Assembly (NCBI GenBank): GCA_913063155.1
Contig: CAJXYU010000007.1
Coordinates: 62,001 to 126,000, forward strand
DNA length: 64,000 bases
From: an uncultured Desulfovibrio sp.
GTDB taxonomy: Bacteria > Desulfobacterota > Desulfovibrionia > Desulfovibrionales > Desulfovibrionaceae
Direction: 5' to 3'
In this document: positions 1-7,630 of the stretch, one piece after another
Numbering within the stretch: the first letter of the stretch is position 1
Layout of the letters: each line of letters begins with the position of its first letter
The notes under the pieces: model-generated
What the model was told of the DNA's origin: nothing
The model's database searches: none
The model's input: the letters and a program-made list of their open reading frames with translations, nothing else
Program-made: the position numbers and the translations under genes

Positions 1-2
1 CT

Positions 3-470
3 GACGGCAAAATGGACATTGCGGGAAAAGGGTGTGCGCAAAAAGCGCAGCTTCCGGGTGAAAAGATTGCGCTCGGCTCCCTGCGAGGCGGTGAGTGGAT
101 GACAGAGGAAAGCCTGCCGCCCGGTGTGGTCCGTCATCTCGGTGGCAAGGCCTATTTTATTCATGCAAAGGCCATGGCGCTTGCGTGTGGCAAAATGCGG
201 TGGCAGGGGTTTCCTTTGGGGAAAATCGTCGGCCGGGGGAAGAGCCCCGCTTTCAAGCCGGAAGCCCTTGCCCGCTGTCTCATGCCGTGCTTCGGTCAGG
301 AATCCATGGCCGAGCAGTTTTCCACTGACGATGTTTCCGCGTTGGAGGGGCTGTTTGCCGGGAGGGCTCTGCCGGGCGGTCCGGGAAAGGGGGCTGTGGC
401 GCTGTATTACAAGGGGATGAAGCTGGGCTGGCTCAACCGCAAGGGAAGCCGCCTTCTTTGGTTTGGCTGA
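3..470 (+). CDS. RsmF/NSUN-type rRNA cytosine-C5 methyltransferase, C-terminal part (5' end outside window)
   Basis: The frame is open from the left edge of the window and ends at 470, so only the last ~155 residues are present. They contain two short repeats of the kind found in the PUA-like tail of RsmF/Sun-family 23S/16S rRNA m5C methyltransferases: 'MRWQGFPLGKIVGRGK' followed by 'PEALARCL', then 'VALYYKGMKLGWLNRKG' at the very end. In that family this tail helps bind rRNA, while the SAM-binding Rossmann fold and the two catalytic cysteines lie upstream, here outside the window. An ATG at 12 is simply internal. Family assignment rests on the tail alone, so the exact rRNA target cannot be named. 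Confidence 0.6.
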   Translation, partial: DGKMDIAGKGCAQKAQLPGEKIALGSLRGGEWMTEESLPPGVVRHLGGKAYFIHAKAMALACGKMRWQGFPLGKIVGRGKSPAFKPEALARCLMPCFGQESMAEQFSTDDVSALEGLFAGRALPGGPGKGAVALYYKGMKLGWLNRKGSRLLWFG

Positions 471-531
471 TTGCATATTTTGTAATTATATTGAATACTT
501 GAAGGTGGTATAAAGTTTTTGTAAAATTTGT

Positions 532-560
532 TTGACAATCATTCAAGCTGTGGGCATATT
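532..560 (+). promoter_or_regulatory. Sigma-70-type promoter for tRNA-Asp
   Basis: A perfect TTGACA at 532-537 is followed after 17 bp by CATATT at 555-560 (4 of 6 to TATAAT). This would start transcription about 40 nt before the mature tRNA 5' end. Confidence 0.5.
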
Positions 561-604
561 GCCATCTCCGATGCGGGGGAGCCAGTTCCCTCGAGTCGAC
601 AAGC

Positions 605-681
<77 letters not shown>

Positions 682-690
682 CTGAAATCA

Positions 691-722
691 AGGGGTTACA
701 CAAACGTGTAACCCTTTTTTCG
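691..722 (+). terminator. Rho-independent terminator of tRNA-Asp
   Basis: An inverted repeat GGGTTACAC / GTGTAACCC with a 4-nt loop is followed directly by a run of six T. Confidence 0.9.
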
Positions 723-1016
723 TGCTCTTTTGTCGTCTTGTCCAAGGCGCCGTACGTTCTTCGCCGTCTTTGTTTTATCAGGGCCGTTGATGGGAATAGT
801 CACTGAATTCACGGCACCGGTCCGGTGCGGACACGGCCTGGTTGTTTTTCGTCATGCGGTGGATGTGGCTTTCCGTGCTCAGCGTGCTTCCACCGCCGAA
901 CCGGTGCTTGCCGTGAAACCCGAACTTCCTGTCCAGCCTTTTCGCACGACGTGGTCAACCTCCTGTTGTGACAGTCCCGGCGAAGCGGCTTCACTTCTTC
1001 ATATCCAATCTCGTTT
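723..1016. other. Intergenic stretch without a convincing gene
   Basis: About 290 bp lie between the tRNA-Asp terminator and the 3' end of the minus-strand gene at 1017. Short open frames exist on both strands, but none has a Shine-Dalgarno sequence, a recognisable domain or a clean codon pattern. I see no integrase, repeat or attachment-site structure here. Confidence 0.5.
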
Positions 1017-1619
1017 CTAGTCGTAATCTCGCCACGTTATCTTTCTTGTGTCCGGATGGTAGCGCGCGAAGCCCATTGCCATGTGACGGGGGTTTGTCAG
1101 GTTCGTGTATGTCACGGCGTGATGGATTTGGCATTCGATGAGTTTCGGTTCCTTCAGCCGTACGCCGTGTTCCTTGTAAGTGGCGACCATGGCTTCCACC
1201 ACAGCGGTGGCGTACTGCACGGCCCTCCTGCGGGTGATGCGTTCCGGAAATGCGAGATTGACGGCAGAACCGCTGTCGTCAAAGGAGAGCAGGGTAAAGG
1301 TCAGGTCGCTCATGTCGACTCCTTTGTCCTTTTTCAGGTGTTTTTTCACTCCCTCAAGGAAGGCCGGTTCGGTGAGGCGGGGCGGTTTGACCTTTTTGTC
1401 GATCACTGCAGGCTTGGGTGTTGGTTCGGGGGCCGGTTCGGGAACGATTATGACAAAGATCACAGTCAGGAGAATGGAAAGTGTGAAATAAACCGTGAAA
1501 GCCATGACGCGGCTCCGGTCTTCCTGTGCGCACCAAAAAACGAGTTTATGGGGAATGAATATCCCTGCAACGGCGGCGATCAAGGAAAACAGAGCTAAAT
1601 AAAACAGAATTATTTCCAC
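1017..1619 (-). CDS. Small membrane-anchored protein of unknown function
   Basis: 200 residues starting at a GTG codon with a clear AAAGGAG eight bases upstream. Two hydrophobic segments near the N-terminus (about residues 3-22 and 41-60) flank a short charged loop containing 'QEDRSR'. A proline-rich linker of PEP/PTP repeats follows (about 61-75), and then a ~125-residue soluble domain. The layout suggests a hairpin membrane anchor with the C-terminal domain on one face of the membrane. I do not recognise the soluble domain. It is convergent with the tRNA-Asp unit and divergent from the TssA-like gene, so neighbours give no functional hint. Confidence 0.7.
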   Translation of the reverse strand: MEIILFYLALFSLIAAVAGIFIPHKLVFWCAQEDRSRVMAFTVYFTLSILLTVIFVIIVPEPAPEPTPKPAVIDKKVKPPRLTEPAFLEGVKKHLKKDKGVDMSDLTFTLLSFDDSGSAVNLAFPERITRRRAVQYATAVVEAMVATYKEHGVRLKEPKLIECQIHHAVTYTNLTNPRHMAMGFARYHPDTRKITWRDYD

Positions 1620-1944
1620 GGCATGCTCCTTTGTAGAGGGTGCAGTTCTTTCTTAAGTAGCAGGATCTGAGTGAAAAAATCAATGCAGGCGGCGACGGAT
1701 ACTTGGATATATCCTTTATATTGTCTGGCTGGCGCAGTGTGGAGGTCGGTATGTGGCCGGAAAGTGTCCAATGTAAGACAAGTTTTAAACGATCATTTCA
1801 TGTGTCCTTTTTTTCTCTGTTATCATTTCTTTTTTTTGTACAGCATGCTACTGCTGAAAATCCTGTCTTGCGAAATTTTGCATGGGTGAGAGTGCTATAA
1901 GGGTTGTGATAAAAGTTATTTGATTTGAGTTGCTTGGAGGGTGG
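1620..1944. other. AT-rich divergent intergenic region
   Basis: About 325 bp between the divergent genes at 1619 (minus) and 1945 (plus). It is clearly AT-richer than its surroundings, with several T runs around 1808-1835, and must hold the promoters of both flanking genes. I could not pick an unambiguous -35/-10 pair. A 72-codon open frame here has no ribosome binding site and I do not call it. Confidence 0.4.
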
Positions 1945-3552
1945 ATGCAATTCATTGATCTGGGCAAGCTGCCGATCAGCGATGCCAAGCCAGCGGGTGA
2001 CGACGCCCGCTACGAGCCGGAGTACGACGAACTTCAGCAAGAGGTCGACAAGCTTTCCAGCGCCACTGCCGGAGGCGGGGTCGATTGGAAGCGCGCCGCC
2101 AAGCTCGCCTATGTAATCCTTTCCAAAAAGTCCAAAGATATCAAAGTAGCGGCCTATCTCGCTGTTGCGCTGATTCACCTCAAGCAGGTGGACGGGCTGT
2201 CCACCGGCGTTCAGGTGATGTTGGATATGGTGAACACTTACTGGGACACCCTGTACCCCGCCAAAAAACGCATGCGCGGACGGTTTAATGCCGTCGCCTG
2301 GTGGAGCGAGGCTGCGGAGAAATTCCTGAGCAATTACGATGGACCGGAGATCAATCAGGCTTCATCCGAGGTCCTGGTGCGGCGTATTAAGGATCTGGAT
2401 CAGGCTTTGTCCGGCAAGTCCGAGGACGCGCCCATGCTTAACCGGCTTGTTGATTTGGCGGGTGGGCTGCCAGTGCAGGCCCCTGAGGTTCAGGCAGAGG
2501 AGGAGGCCCAGGACGCCGCCAGGAAAGAGGCCGAGGCAAAGGTGCAGGAACATCAGGAAGCCACGCGGAAGGTTGTGGAGGCCAGTGCGACTTCCGCGCA
2601 TAAGACTGCCGCTCCGGCGGTGACGCCCGCGCCTGTGGGAGATATCGGCTCCCATGAGGAGTACCGTCAGGCGCTCAAGGACGGATTGGCCGGATTGGGC
2701 ACCGTGGCCGACTATCTGTTGACCAACGACCCGGCTGATCGGGTGGGGTACCGGCTGAGACGCATTGTGGCTTGGCTCCCCGTTCCAGCCCTGCCGCCAG
2801 CCGATAACGGCGTCACCATGATTCCCGCGCCGGATAAACTGATCATGGACAGTATCGTGCGTCAGTTGGAAAGCCGTGATTTCGTAGGCGCGCTCCAGGC
2901 CGCCGAGTCGCGGGTGAACCAGTATCTGTTCTGGCTGGATTTGAGCAGGCTGTCGGCCGAAGCTCTCGACGGGCTCGGCGGCGATTTCCGTTTCGCCAAG
3001 CTGGCGGTGGAGGCCGAAACAGCCCTGTTCGCCAAGCGTCTTCCGGGAATCGAAGCCATGATGTTTTCCGACGGGACTCCCTTTGCGGACAACGGGACCA
3101 AGTCCTGGCTGCGTTCCCTGAACCGCGATGATTCCGTCGGGCTGTCCGTGGGGGGCGGGGCGGAGGCGGATTCGACCAAGGTTTTTGCCGAGGCCTCGAA
3201 ACTGGCCAAGGATAAGAAAATTTATGACGCGGTCTCCGTCCTACAAAATAGTCTTTATAATACACCCACAGGGCGCGAACGGTTTATGTTGCGACTTGGA
3301 ATGGTCCGTTTGCTTACCGATGTGGACCAAAGCGCCTTGGCCCGAGCCCATGTGGAGGAAATTCTTGAGAACATCAAGGAGTACCGGTTGGAACAATGGG
3401 AGCCTGAACTGGCGCTCGACGGGTTGAGGACCGCATATGAGTCCTTGAGGACCGAGGGGGGCGACGACGCGGCCGCCCTAGCGGGAAAAACATTGCAGCG
3501 TATCGGCAGGATAAATCCCGCCGCCGCGCTGAAGATAAATGGTTTGAACTGA
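1945..3552 (+). CDS. tssA: TssA/ImpA-like type VI secretion protein, orphan
   Basis: 535 residues. The N-terminal ~115 residues match the ImpA_N domain of TssA proteins, with features such as 'WDTLYPAKKRMRGR' and 'AVAWWSE'. The middle is an Ala/Glu-rich linker (about 180-230). The C-terminal ~120 residues form a helical repeat like the VasJ-type TssA tail ('GRERFMLRLGMVRLL'). TssA proteins organise baseplate and sheath assembly in type VI secretion. I chose ATG 1945 because GGAGG ends five bases upstream; a TTG start at 1930 would also be in frame. No other tss gene lies in this window, so it is either an orphan or works with a T6SS elsewhere. An AMIN-domain gene follows 19 bp later, probably co-transcribed. 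Confidence 0.8.
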   Translation: MQFIDLGKLPISDAKPAGDDARYEPEYDELQQEVDKLSSATAGGGVDWKRAAKLAYVILSKKSKDIKVAAYLAVALIHLKQVDGLSTGVQVMLDMVNTYWDTLYPAKKRMRGRFNAVAWWSEAAEKFLSNYDGPEINQASSEVLVRRIKDLDQALSGKSEDAPMLNRLVDLAGGLPVQAPEVQAEEEAQDAARKEAEAKVQEHQEATRKVVEASATSAHKTAAPAVTPAPVGDIGSHEEYRQALKDGLAGLGTVADYLLTNDPADRVGYRLRRIVAWLPVPALPPADNGVTMIPAPDKLIMDSIVRQLESRDFVGALQAAESRVNQYLFWLDLSRLSAEALDGLGGDFRFAKLAVEAETALFAKRLPGIEAMMFSDGTPFADNGTKSWLRSLNRDDSVGLSVGGGAEADSTKVFAEASKLAKDKKIYDAVSVLQNSLYNTPTGRERFMLRLGMVRLLTDVDQSALARAHVEEILENIKEYRLEQWEPELALDGLRTAYESLRTEGGDDAAALAGKTLQRIGRINPAAALKINGLN

Positions 3553-3571
3553 GGATGCGGTCGTAAAGGCG

Positions 3572-4084
3572 ATGGATAAAGCTATCCACAAGGTCGAAGT
3601 CGCCAAGGATGTGGTGCGCAGAAAGGTCTCCGGTGAGGTGTTGACTGTGGAAAAGGCCGTGGAAGAGGGGTTGCACATCAAGGAAGAGCAACCCGCCCTC
3701 AAGCCGACGGAATCGAAGGGCACCCCCCAAAAGGCCGGTCGGTTTGAAGAGGTCGGGGAACTTACTGCCATCACCTTCACCGAAACCGAAAACACGTTGA
3801 TCGCCCATCTCAAAACATCCAAGCCGGTCGCCAAGATTACACGGTTCTGGATGCAGAACCCCACGCGAGCCGTGGTCGACCTGCGCGGTAGCTGGAGATA
3901 CACCACCGCCCGCTTGAAAACATTCAAAGGCGGTTTCATGTATCAGGTGATTCTCGGCATGCATCCGGACAGGCTGCGTATTGTATTCCGTTTTGACGAC
4001 ATCAAGGCCCCCAAAGGCGAACTTCCCCGGTGCGTGCGCACCGGCGATGGCCTCGACATCATAGTCAAGAATTCGGCCATGTAG
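3572..4084 (+). CDS. AMIN-domain protein
   Basis: 170 residues. The first ~70 are charged and linker-like with no signal peptide that I can see. The last ~95 fit an AMIN domain ('MQNPTRAVVDLRGSW', then 'HPDRLRIVFRFDD'), a small beta fold that usually localises proteins to the cell envelope or peptidoglycan. It starts 19 bp after the TssA-like gene with an AAGG upstream, so the two form one unit. Pairing of an envelope-targeting domain with TssA is suggestive of anchoring a secretion apparatus, but that is inference. Lack of a visible export signal is odd for an AMIN protein. Confidence 0.65.
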   Translation: MDKAIHKVEVAKDVVRRKVSGEVLTVEKAVEEGLHIKEEQPALKPTESKGTPQKAGRFEEVGELTAITFTETENTLIAHLKTSKPVAKITRFWMQNPTRAVVDLRGSWRYTTARLKTFKGGFMYQVILGMHPDRLRIVFRFDDIKAPKGELPRCVRTGDGLDIIVKNSAM

Positions 4085-4209
4085 ATACGGCCACGCCGTT
4101 CGTTACGGTTTCGTTCGGCAATGGCCTGGATGTGCTGTCTGGGGCGGTGTTTTCAGGCTTTTGCTGCGGCGCGTTCGTGTTTTGACCCGTGTCGAACAGG
4201 GCTTTTGTG

Positions 4210-4258
4210 GGAAGGACGTTTTTTTAGTGCCTGAAATTATGTAGAGGAACGTCCTTCC
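4210..4258. repeat. 11-bp perfect inverted repeat next to the tRNA-Asp remnant
   Basis: GGAAGGACGTT (4210-4220) and AACGTCCTTCC (4248-4258) are exact reverse complements separated by 27 nt that begin with a T run. The right arm ends exactly where similarity to tRNA-Asp begins. Confidence 0.75.
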
Positions 4259-4320
4259 GTTGGTTTAGATGCGTCCTGCCGCGCCGAAGGCCGAGGGTTT
4301 GAGTCTTTTTGGTTCAGCCA
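4259..4320 (+). pseudogene. Truncated, decayed tRNA-Asp copy
   Basis: From GTTGG at 4259 to the CCA at 4318-4320 the sequence aligns with positions 619-681 of the intact tRNA-Asp with one gap. In the last 23 bases it differs at six sites, five of them C-to-T and one C-to-A. The first 14 nt (acceptor 5' strand and start of the D arm) are missing, the T stem no longer pairs, and the anticodon position reads GCC in place of GTC. It therefore cannot fold as a tRNA. It is still followed by its own terminator, as in the intact gene. Confidence 0.85.
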
Positions 4321-4331
4321 CGGAAAGGAAT

Positions 4332-4372
4332 AAGCCCTTGGATACATGTCCAAGGGCTTTCTTGTTTTGTAA
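4332..4372 (+). terminator. Rho-independent terminator after tRNA-Asp remnant
   Basis: A perfect 10-bp stem AGCCCTTGGA/TCCAAGGGCT with a 6-nt loop is followed by TTCTTGTTTTG. On the other strand it could also serve the minus-strand gene ending at 4404. Confidence 0.8.
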
Positions 4373-4403
4373 AGGGCAGCCGACATGGTGCCGTCAGTGA
4401 GGG

Positions 4404-5333
4404 CTATTGCGCCATGGATGCACGAAGTGCCGCCGCCGCATTTTTTCCGTCAATGGTGCGTACATCTTCAAGCCAGGTGACCACCGTATCGAGATTATCT
4501 GCTATCCACCGTCTTGCTACTTCCGCTGCAGGTTTCTTCTGATAGCCGAATTGATTGATCCATTCGCTTTGAACGGAAGAAGGGACTACAAAGTTTTCAA
4601 AGAATTTTTGGAGTTCAGGATATTCCTCGGCAAAGCCGCTTCTGGTGACGGTGAATACCTTGCTCGCACTGATCAGGTCTTCCGTGCCGGGTATGCCTTC
4701 AAGGAAGCGGATGTTCAGGCGGGTTTCCATCCAGTGCGGTTTCCAGCATCCGAATACGACCCACTTGTTCCCATCCATTCGGTTCTCCACGGCCGCCAGC
4801 ATCATGGGAGTCGAGGTGCCGAGGTGCCGCCAATCGCCCAGTTGACCGACATTGGTGTCGATCATTTTGCTGATGGCGGTATGCATGCCGGTTCCCGGTT
4901 CTATGTCGTATATGGTTTTGTCAAACCTGTCCGCGTGCTTGTGGAGATCGTCAACCGTCCTGACACCGCCTGTCCAGGCGGCTTCGGATACGCACATGCC
5001 GATCAGGGCATCACTGAGGTTGCTGCGAACCTTCACGACCTTTCCTTTTTCGACCACCGGGTCGAGCATAGGATTTTGCTGAGGAGTCCAGGCGCCCAGG
5101 AACACATCCATGTCGTCGGCAGTCATGGTTTTGTAGATGATCGGAGGGCCGACTTCGAAGGCCTCGCTTTCATATCCCATGGCATCAAGGATCTGCATTA
5201 CCACATGACTCTTTACGGTCACGCCCGGCCACGGGGGAACGCCGAAGGAGATTTTTCCAGCTGCGATTGAGCTGAGTGGTGCAGTAATGGTGATCGCAAG
5301 CGCAATAAAGCAGTGTAGAAACCAAAACCTCAT
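4404..5333 (-). CDS. Glycine betaine/choline-type ABC substrate-binding protein
   Basis: 309 residues with an N-terminal signal peptide (hydrophobic run 'LHCFIALAITITAPLSSIAA'). The mature part resembles the ProX/OpuAC family: 'PPWPGVTVKSHVV' near the start, a central 'DVFLGAWTPQQNP' and a tryptophan-rich 'WVVFGCWKPHWMETR' that could supply the aromatic box for a quaternary amine. I chose the ATG at 5333 because GGAGG lies a few bases upstream and the signal peptide starts there; a longer frame to 5393 lacks both. No permease or ATPase gene is adjacent, so it must serve a transporter encoded elsewhere. The ligand is inferred from family only. Confidence 0.8.
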   Translation of the reverse strand: MRFWFLHCFIALAITITAPLSSIAAGKISFGVPPWPGVTVKSHVVMQILDAMGYESEAFEVGPPIIYKTMTADDMDVFLGAWTPQQNPMLDPVVEKGKVVKVRSNLSDALIGMCVSEAAWTGGVRTVDDLHKHADRFDKTIYDIEPGTGMHTAISKMIDTNVGQLGDWRHLGTSTPMMLAAVENRMDGNKWVVFGCWKPHWMETRLNIRFLEGIPGTEDLISASKVFTVTRSGFAEEYPELQKFFENFVVPSSVQSEWINQFGYQKKPAAEVARRWIADNLDTVVTWLEDVRTIDGKNAAAALRASMAQ

Positions 5334-5581
5334 GAGTCCTCCATGCTGGGATGTTGATAATGACTGACGATCTCGAAAAAAGAATCGCAGCATATATTAC
5401 TCCAACATAATTCATTAGTATGATTTATGAGAATAATCAAATGATGCAATGATAATGATCGAAGTCGTCTTTGCTTTGAAGAAAGGGGGGCAGATTATTA
5501 CATAAGATGTGTCCGGCGTCTTTGCTATTCAATTGATGTCCATTTCTTTGCTGTTCCGCAGTTCGGGAAAACGGCTGCCGG

Positions 5582-6592
5582 TCATATCATGGGAGAAATG
5601 CAGACCTTCTGCCCGGTTCTCGCAGCACCTGCGGTGAAGGCCTGATGGCCCTCCTCCAGAGAGAAAACGTCCGAAACCAGCGGGGCCAGCTGCACCTTGC
5701 CGGCGAGGGTCAATTCGATCGCTCGCGGATAGGTGTGCTTCATGCGCCTTACAAGTTTCATGGTCAGGCCTTTTCGGCGAGCTTCGGAGGCGCAGAATGA
5801 TGTCCGGTCGTCGCGGGGGATTCCTGCCAGCACCAGTGTACCGCCTGGGCGCAGGGCACTGATGGCGGCTTCCACGGCGCTGTTTTCTCCGGCCGCTTCA
5901 AAAGCCACGTCCAGGCCGCCCCTGAAATCGGATTCAAGAAGCGGAGCCAAGGCCTTCCCGGTTTGGGAAGAGCCTGGTATGGCTCCGAATTCCGTAGCCA
6001 TGTCGAGACGGTGGCTGAGGGGATCAGTCGCCAATACCCGCGAAGCCCCCGCAGCCAGAGCCAACTGAACCAGGAGCAAGCCGATGGGCCCGCAGCCGAA
6101 CACGCCCACAGTGGCGTTGATGCGCGGTTTTCCGAGGTCCAGGGCGTGAATGGCCACGCCGAGTGGCTCGAGCATGACGCCTTCCTCAAAGGTCAGCGAG
6201 TCGGGAAGGGGATGCAGGAGTTCTTCCGGCCAGGGCATCAGTTCCCGCAGAGCTCCGTCATCCGGTGCGTGGCCTGCAAAGCGCATGTTTTCGCACAGGT
6301 TGGGGTCGCCTTTGACGCAGAATCCGCATCGACCGCAAGCAGCGGCCGGGTCCACGGCCACACGCTTTCCGGCATGTTCTCCGGTCAGGACCACTGCCGC
6401 GATTTCATGGCCCAGAATAAGCGGCGTGTCGAGTGTTGTTGCGCCGATGCCCGAGGAGGAAAACCAAGTGAGATCCGAGCCGCAGATACCCACGGAAGCG
6501 ACTTGCAGCAAGGCTTCTCCGGGGCCGGGAACCGGTTCTGGTTCATGTTGGCAACGAATGTCTCCTGTGCCGAAAAGGCGAAGTGCTTTCAC
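5582..6592 (-). CDS. Zinc-dependent medium-chain alcohol/polyol dehydrogenase
   Basis: 336 residues of the medium-chain dehydrogenase superfamily. The catalytic zinc region is visible ('GICGSD', 'GHEIAAVV'), as are the four structural-zinc cysteines ('CGRCGFCVKGDPNLC') and the NAD(P)-binding Rossmann motif ('VFGCGPIGLLLVQLA'). The sequence type is that of sorbitol, threonine and other polyol dehydrogenases. It lies 12 bp behind the last permease gene of the ytf-type importer on the same strand, so it probably oxidises a sugar or polyol brought in by that importer. The specific substrate cannot be read from the sequence. Confidence 0.85.
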   Translation of the reverse strand: MKALRLFGTGDIRCQHEPEPVPGPGEALLQVASVGICGSDLTWFSSSGIGATTLDTPLILGHEIAAVVLTGEHAGKRVAVDPAAACGRCGFCVKGDPNLCENMRFAGHAPDDGALRELMPWPEELLHPLPDSLTFEEGVMLEPLGVAIHALDLGKPRINATVGVFGCGPIGLLLVQLALAAGASRVLATDPLSHRLDMATEFGAIPGSSQTGKALAPLLESDFRGGLDVAFEAAGENSAVEAAISALRPGGTLVLAGIPRDDRTSFCASEARRKGLTMKLVRRMKHTYPRAIELTLAGKVQLAPLVSDVFSLEEGHQAFTAGAARTGQKVCISPMI

Positions 6593-6604
6593 TGGATTTC
6601 CCCT

Positions 6605-7630
6605 TTATGCAGTGGCTTCCCGGACGGACCCGGCTTCAGTTCTGATCGGTTGCGAAGAGGCTTCCCCGCCGACGCATGCCGTTGACAGGTAGCGTTGCAG
6701 CAGGATGAACACGAACAGCAGAATGCCGATCACGATTTTGGTCCACCAGGAACTCAGGGTTCCCTGGAAGGTGATGAAGGTCTGAATCAAGCCGAGGATC
6801 AACACGCCTATGAGCGTTCCCTCCACATAGCCGACACCGCCGGAAAGAAGCGTCCCGCCGATGACCACGGCGGCAATGACGTCAAGTTCCAGGCCGACGC
6901 AGGCCAGAGGATAGCCGGACATGGTGTACAGGGAGTAGACCACGCCCGCCAATGCGCACAGGAAGCTGTTGAAGGTGAAGATGAGGATTTTGGTTTTGCC
7001 TACGGGCAGCCCCATGAGAACTGCCGATTGCTGGTTGCCGCCTATGGCATACGAGTTGCGGCCGAATTTCGTGAAGTGTGACAGGTACACTCCGAGAGCG
7101 AATACGGCCACGAACAGCATGGCCACTGATGGCACCCAGACTTTTCGCGTCACCTGGAGGCCGAAATCGGCCAGGTCCGCGAAAAAGGGATGCTTGATGG
7201 GTATGGAGTTGAGGCTCAGGAGAAATGCCAGCCCCCTGGCCAGGAACATGCCCACCAATGTGACGAGAAACGAGGGAAGTTGGAAGAAGTGGACCAGGCA
7301 CCCCATGCAGCAGCCGAAAACAGCGCCGAATGTCAGACAGATGAGGATTGCGAGCATGGGATGCACGGCGTGGTCGTGGACCAGTGTGGCCAGGAGAACG
7401 CCGACAAAGGCCACCACGGAGCCGACGGACAAATCTATCTCCCCCGAGATGATCACGAAGGTCATGCCTATGGCGATGATGCCGACAAAGGCGTTGTCGA
7501 TGAACAGGTTGACGAAGACCCGCAACGAGAAGAAGCCGGAGTACATGAATCCGCCGATGGCGTAGATGATGAAGAAAACGGCGATGGTTGCGAGCAGGGG
7601 AATGTTCTTTTGGTTCAGGCGTATTTTCAT
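6605..7630 (-). CDS. yjfF: Sugar ABC transporter permease, YjfF-like
   Basis: 341 residues, very hydrophobic with 8-10 likely transmembrane helices. It carries the EAA-like cytoplasmic loop typical of CUT2-family permeases ('GGNQQSAVLMGLPVGKTK') and the conserved 'SGEIDLSVGS' segment. Best matched by order and sequence to YjfF of the E. coli galactofuranose importer YtfQRT-YjfF. The ATG at 7630 shares one base with the upstream gene's TAA stop (TAATG) and has GGAGG upstream, implying translational coupling. A longer open frame to 7954 is an artefact overlapping the previous permease. Confidence 0.88.
   Translation of the reverse strand: MKIRLNQKNIPLLATIAVFFIIYAIGGFMYSGFFSLRVFVNLFIDNAFVGIIAIGMTFVIISGEIDLSVGSVVAFVGVLLATLVHDHAVHPMLAILICLTFGAVFGCCMGCLVHFFQLPSFLVTLVGMFLARGLAFLLSLNSIPIKHPFFADLADFGLQVTRKVWVPSVAMLFVAVFALGVYLSHFTKFGRNSYAIGGNQQSAVLMGLPVGKTKILIFTFNSFLCALAGVVYSLYTMSGYPLACVGLELDVIAAVVIGGTLLSGGVGYVEGTLIGVLILGLIQTFITFQGTLSSWWTKIVIGILLFVFILLQRYLSTACVGGEASSQPIRTEAGSVREATA

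Noticed and set aside
730..1020. Possible small gene after tRNA-Asp
   Set aside because: No ribosome site, Arg/Thr-rich composition typical of a random GC-rich frame.
682..4258. A genomic island inserted in tRNA-Asp with clean attachment repeats
   Set aside because: No integrase gene is present, and the second tRNA copy is too decayed and truncated for a recent att site. It is reported only as a remnant.
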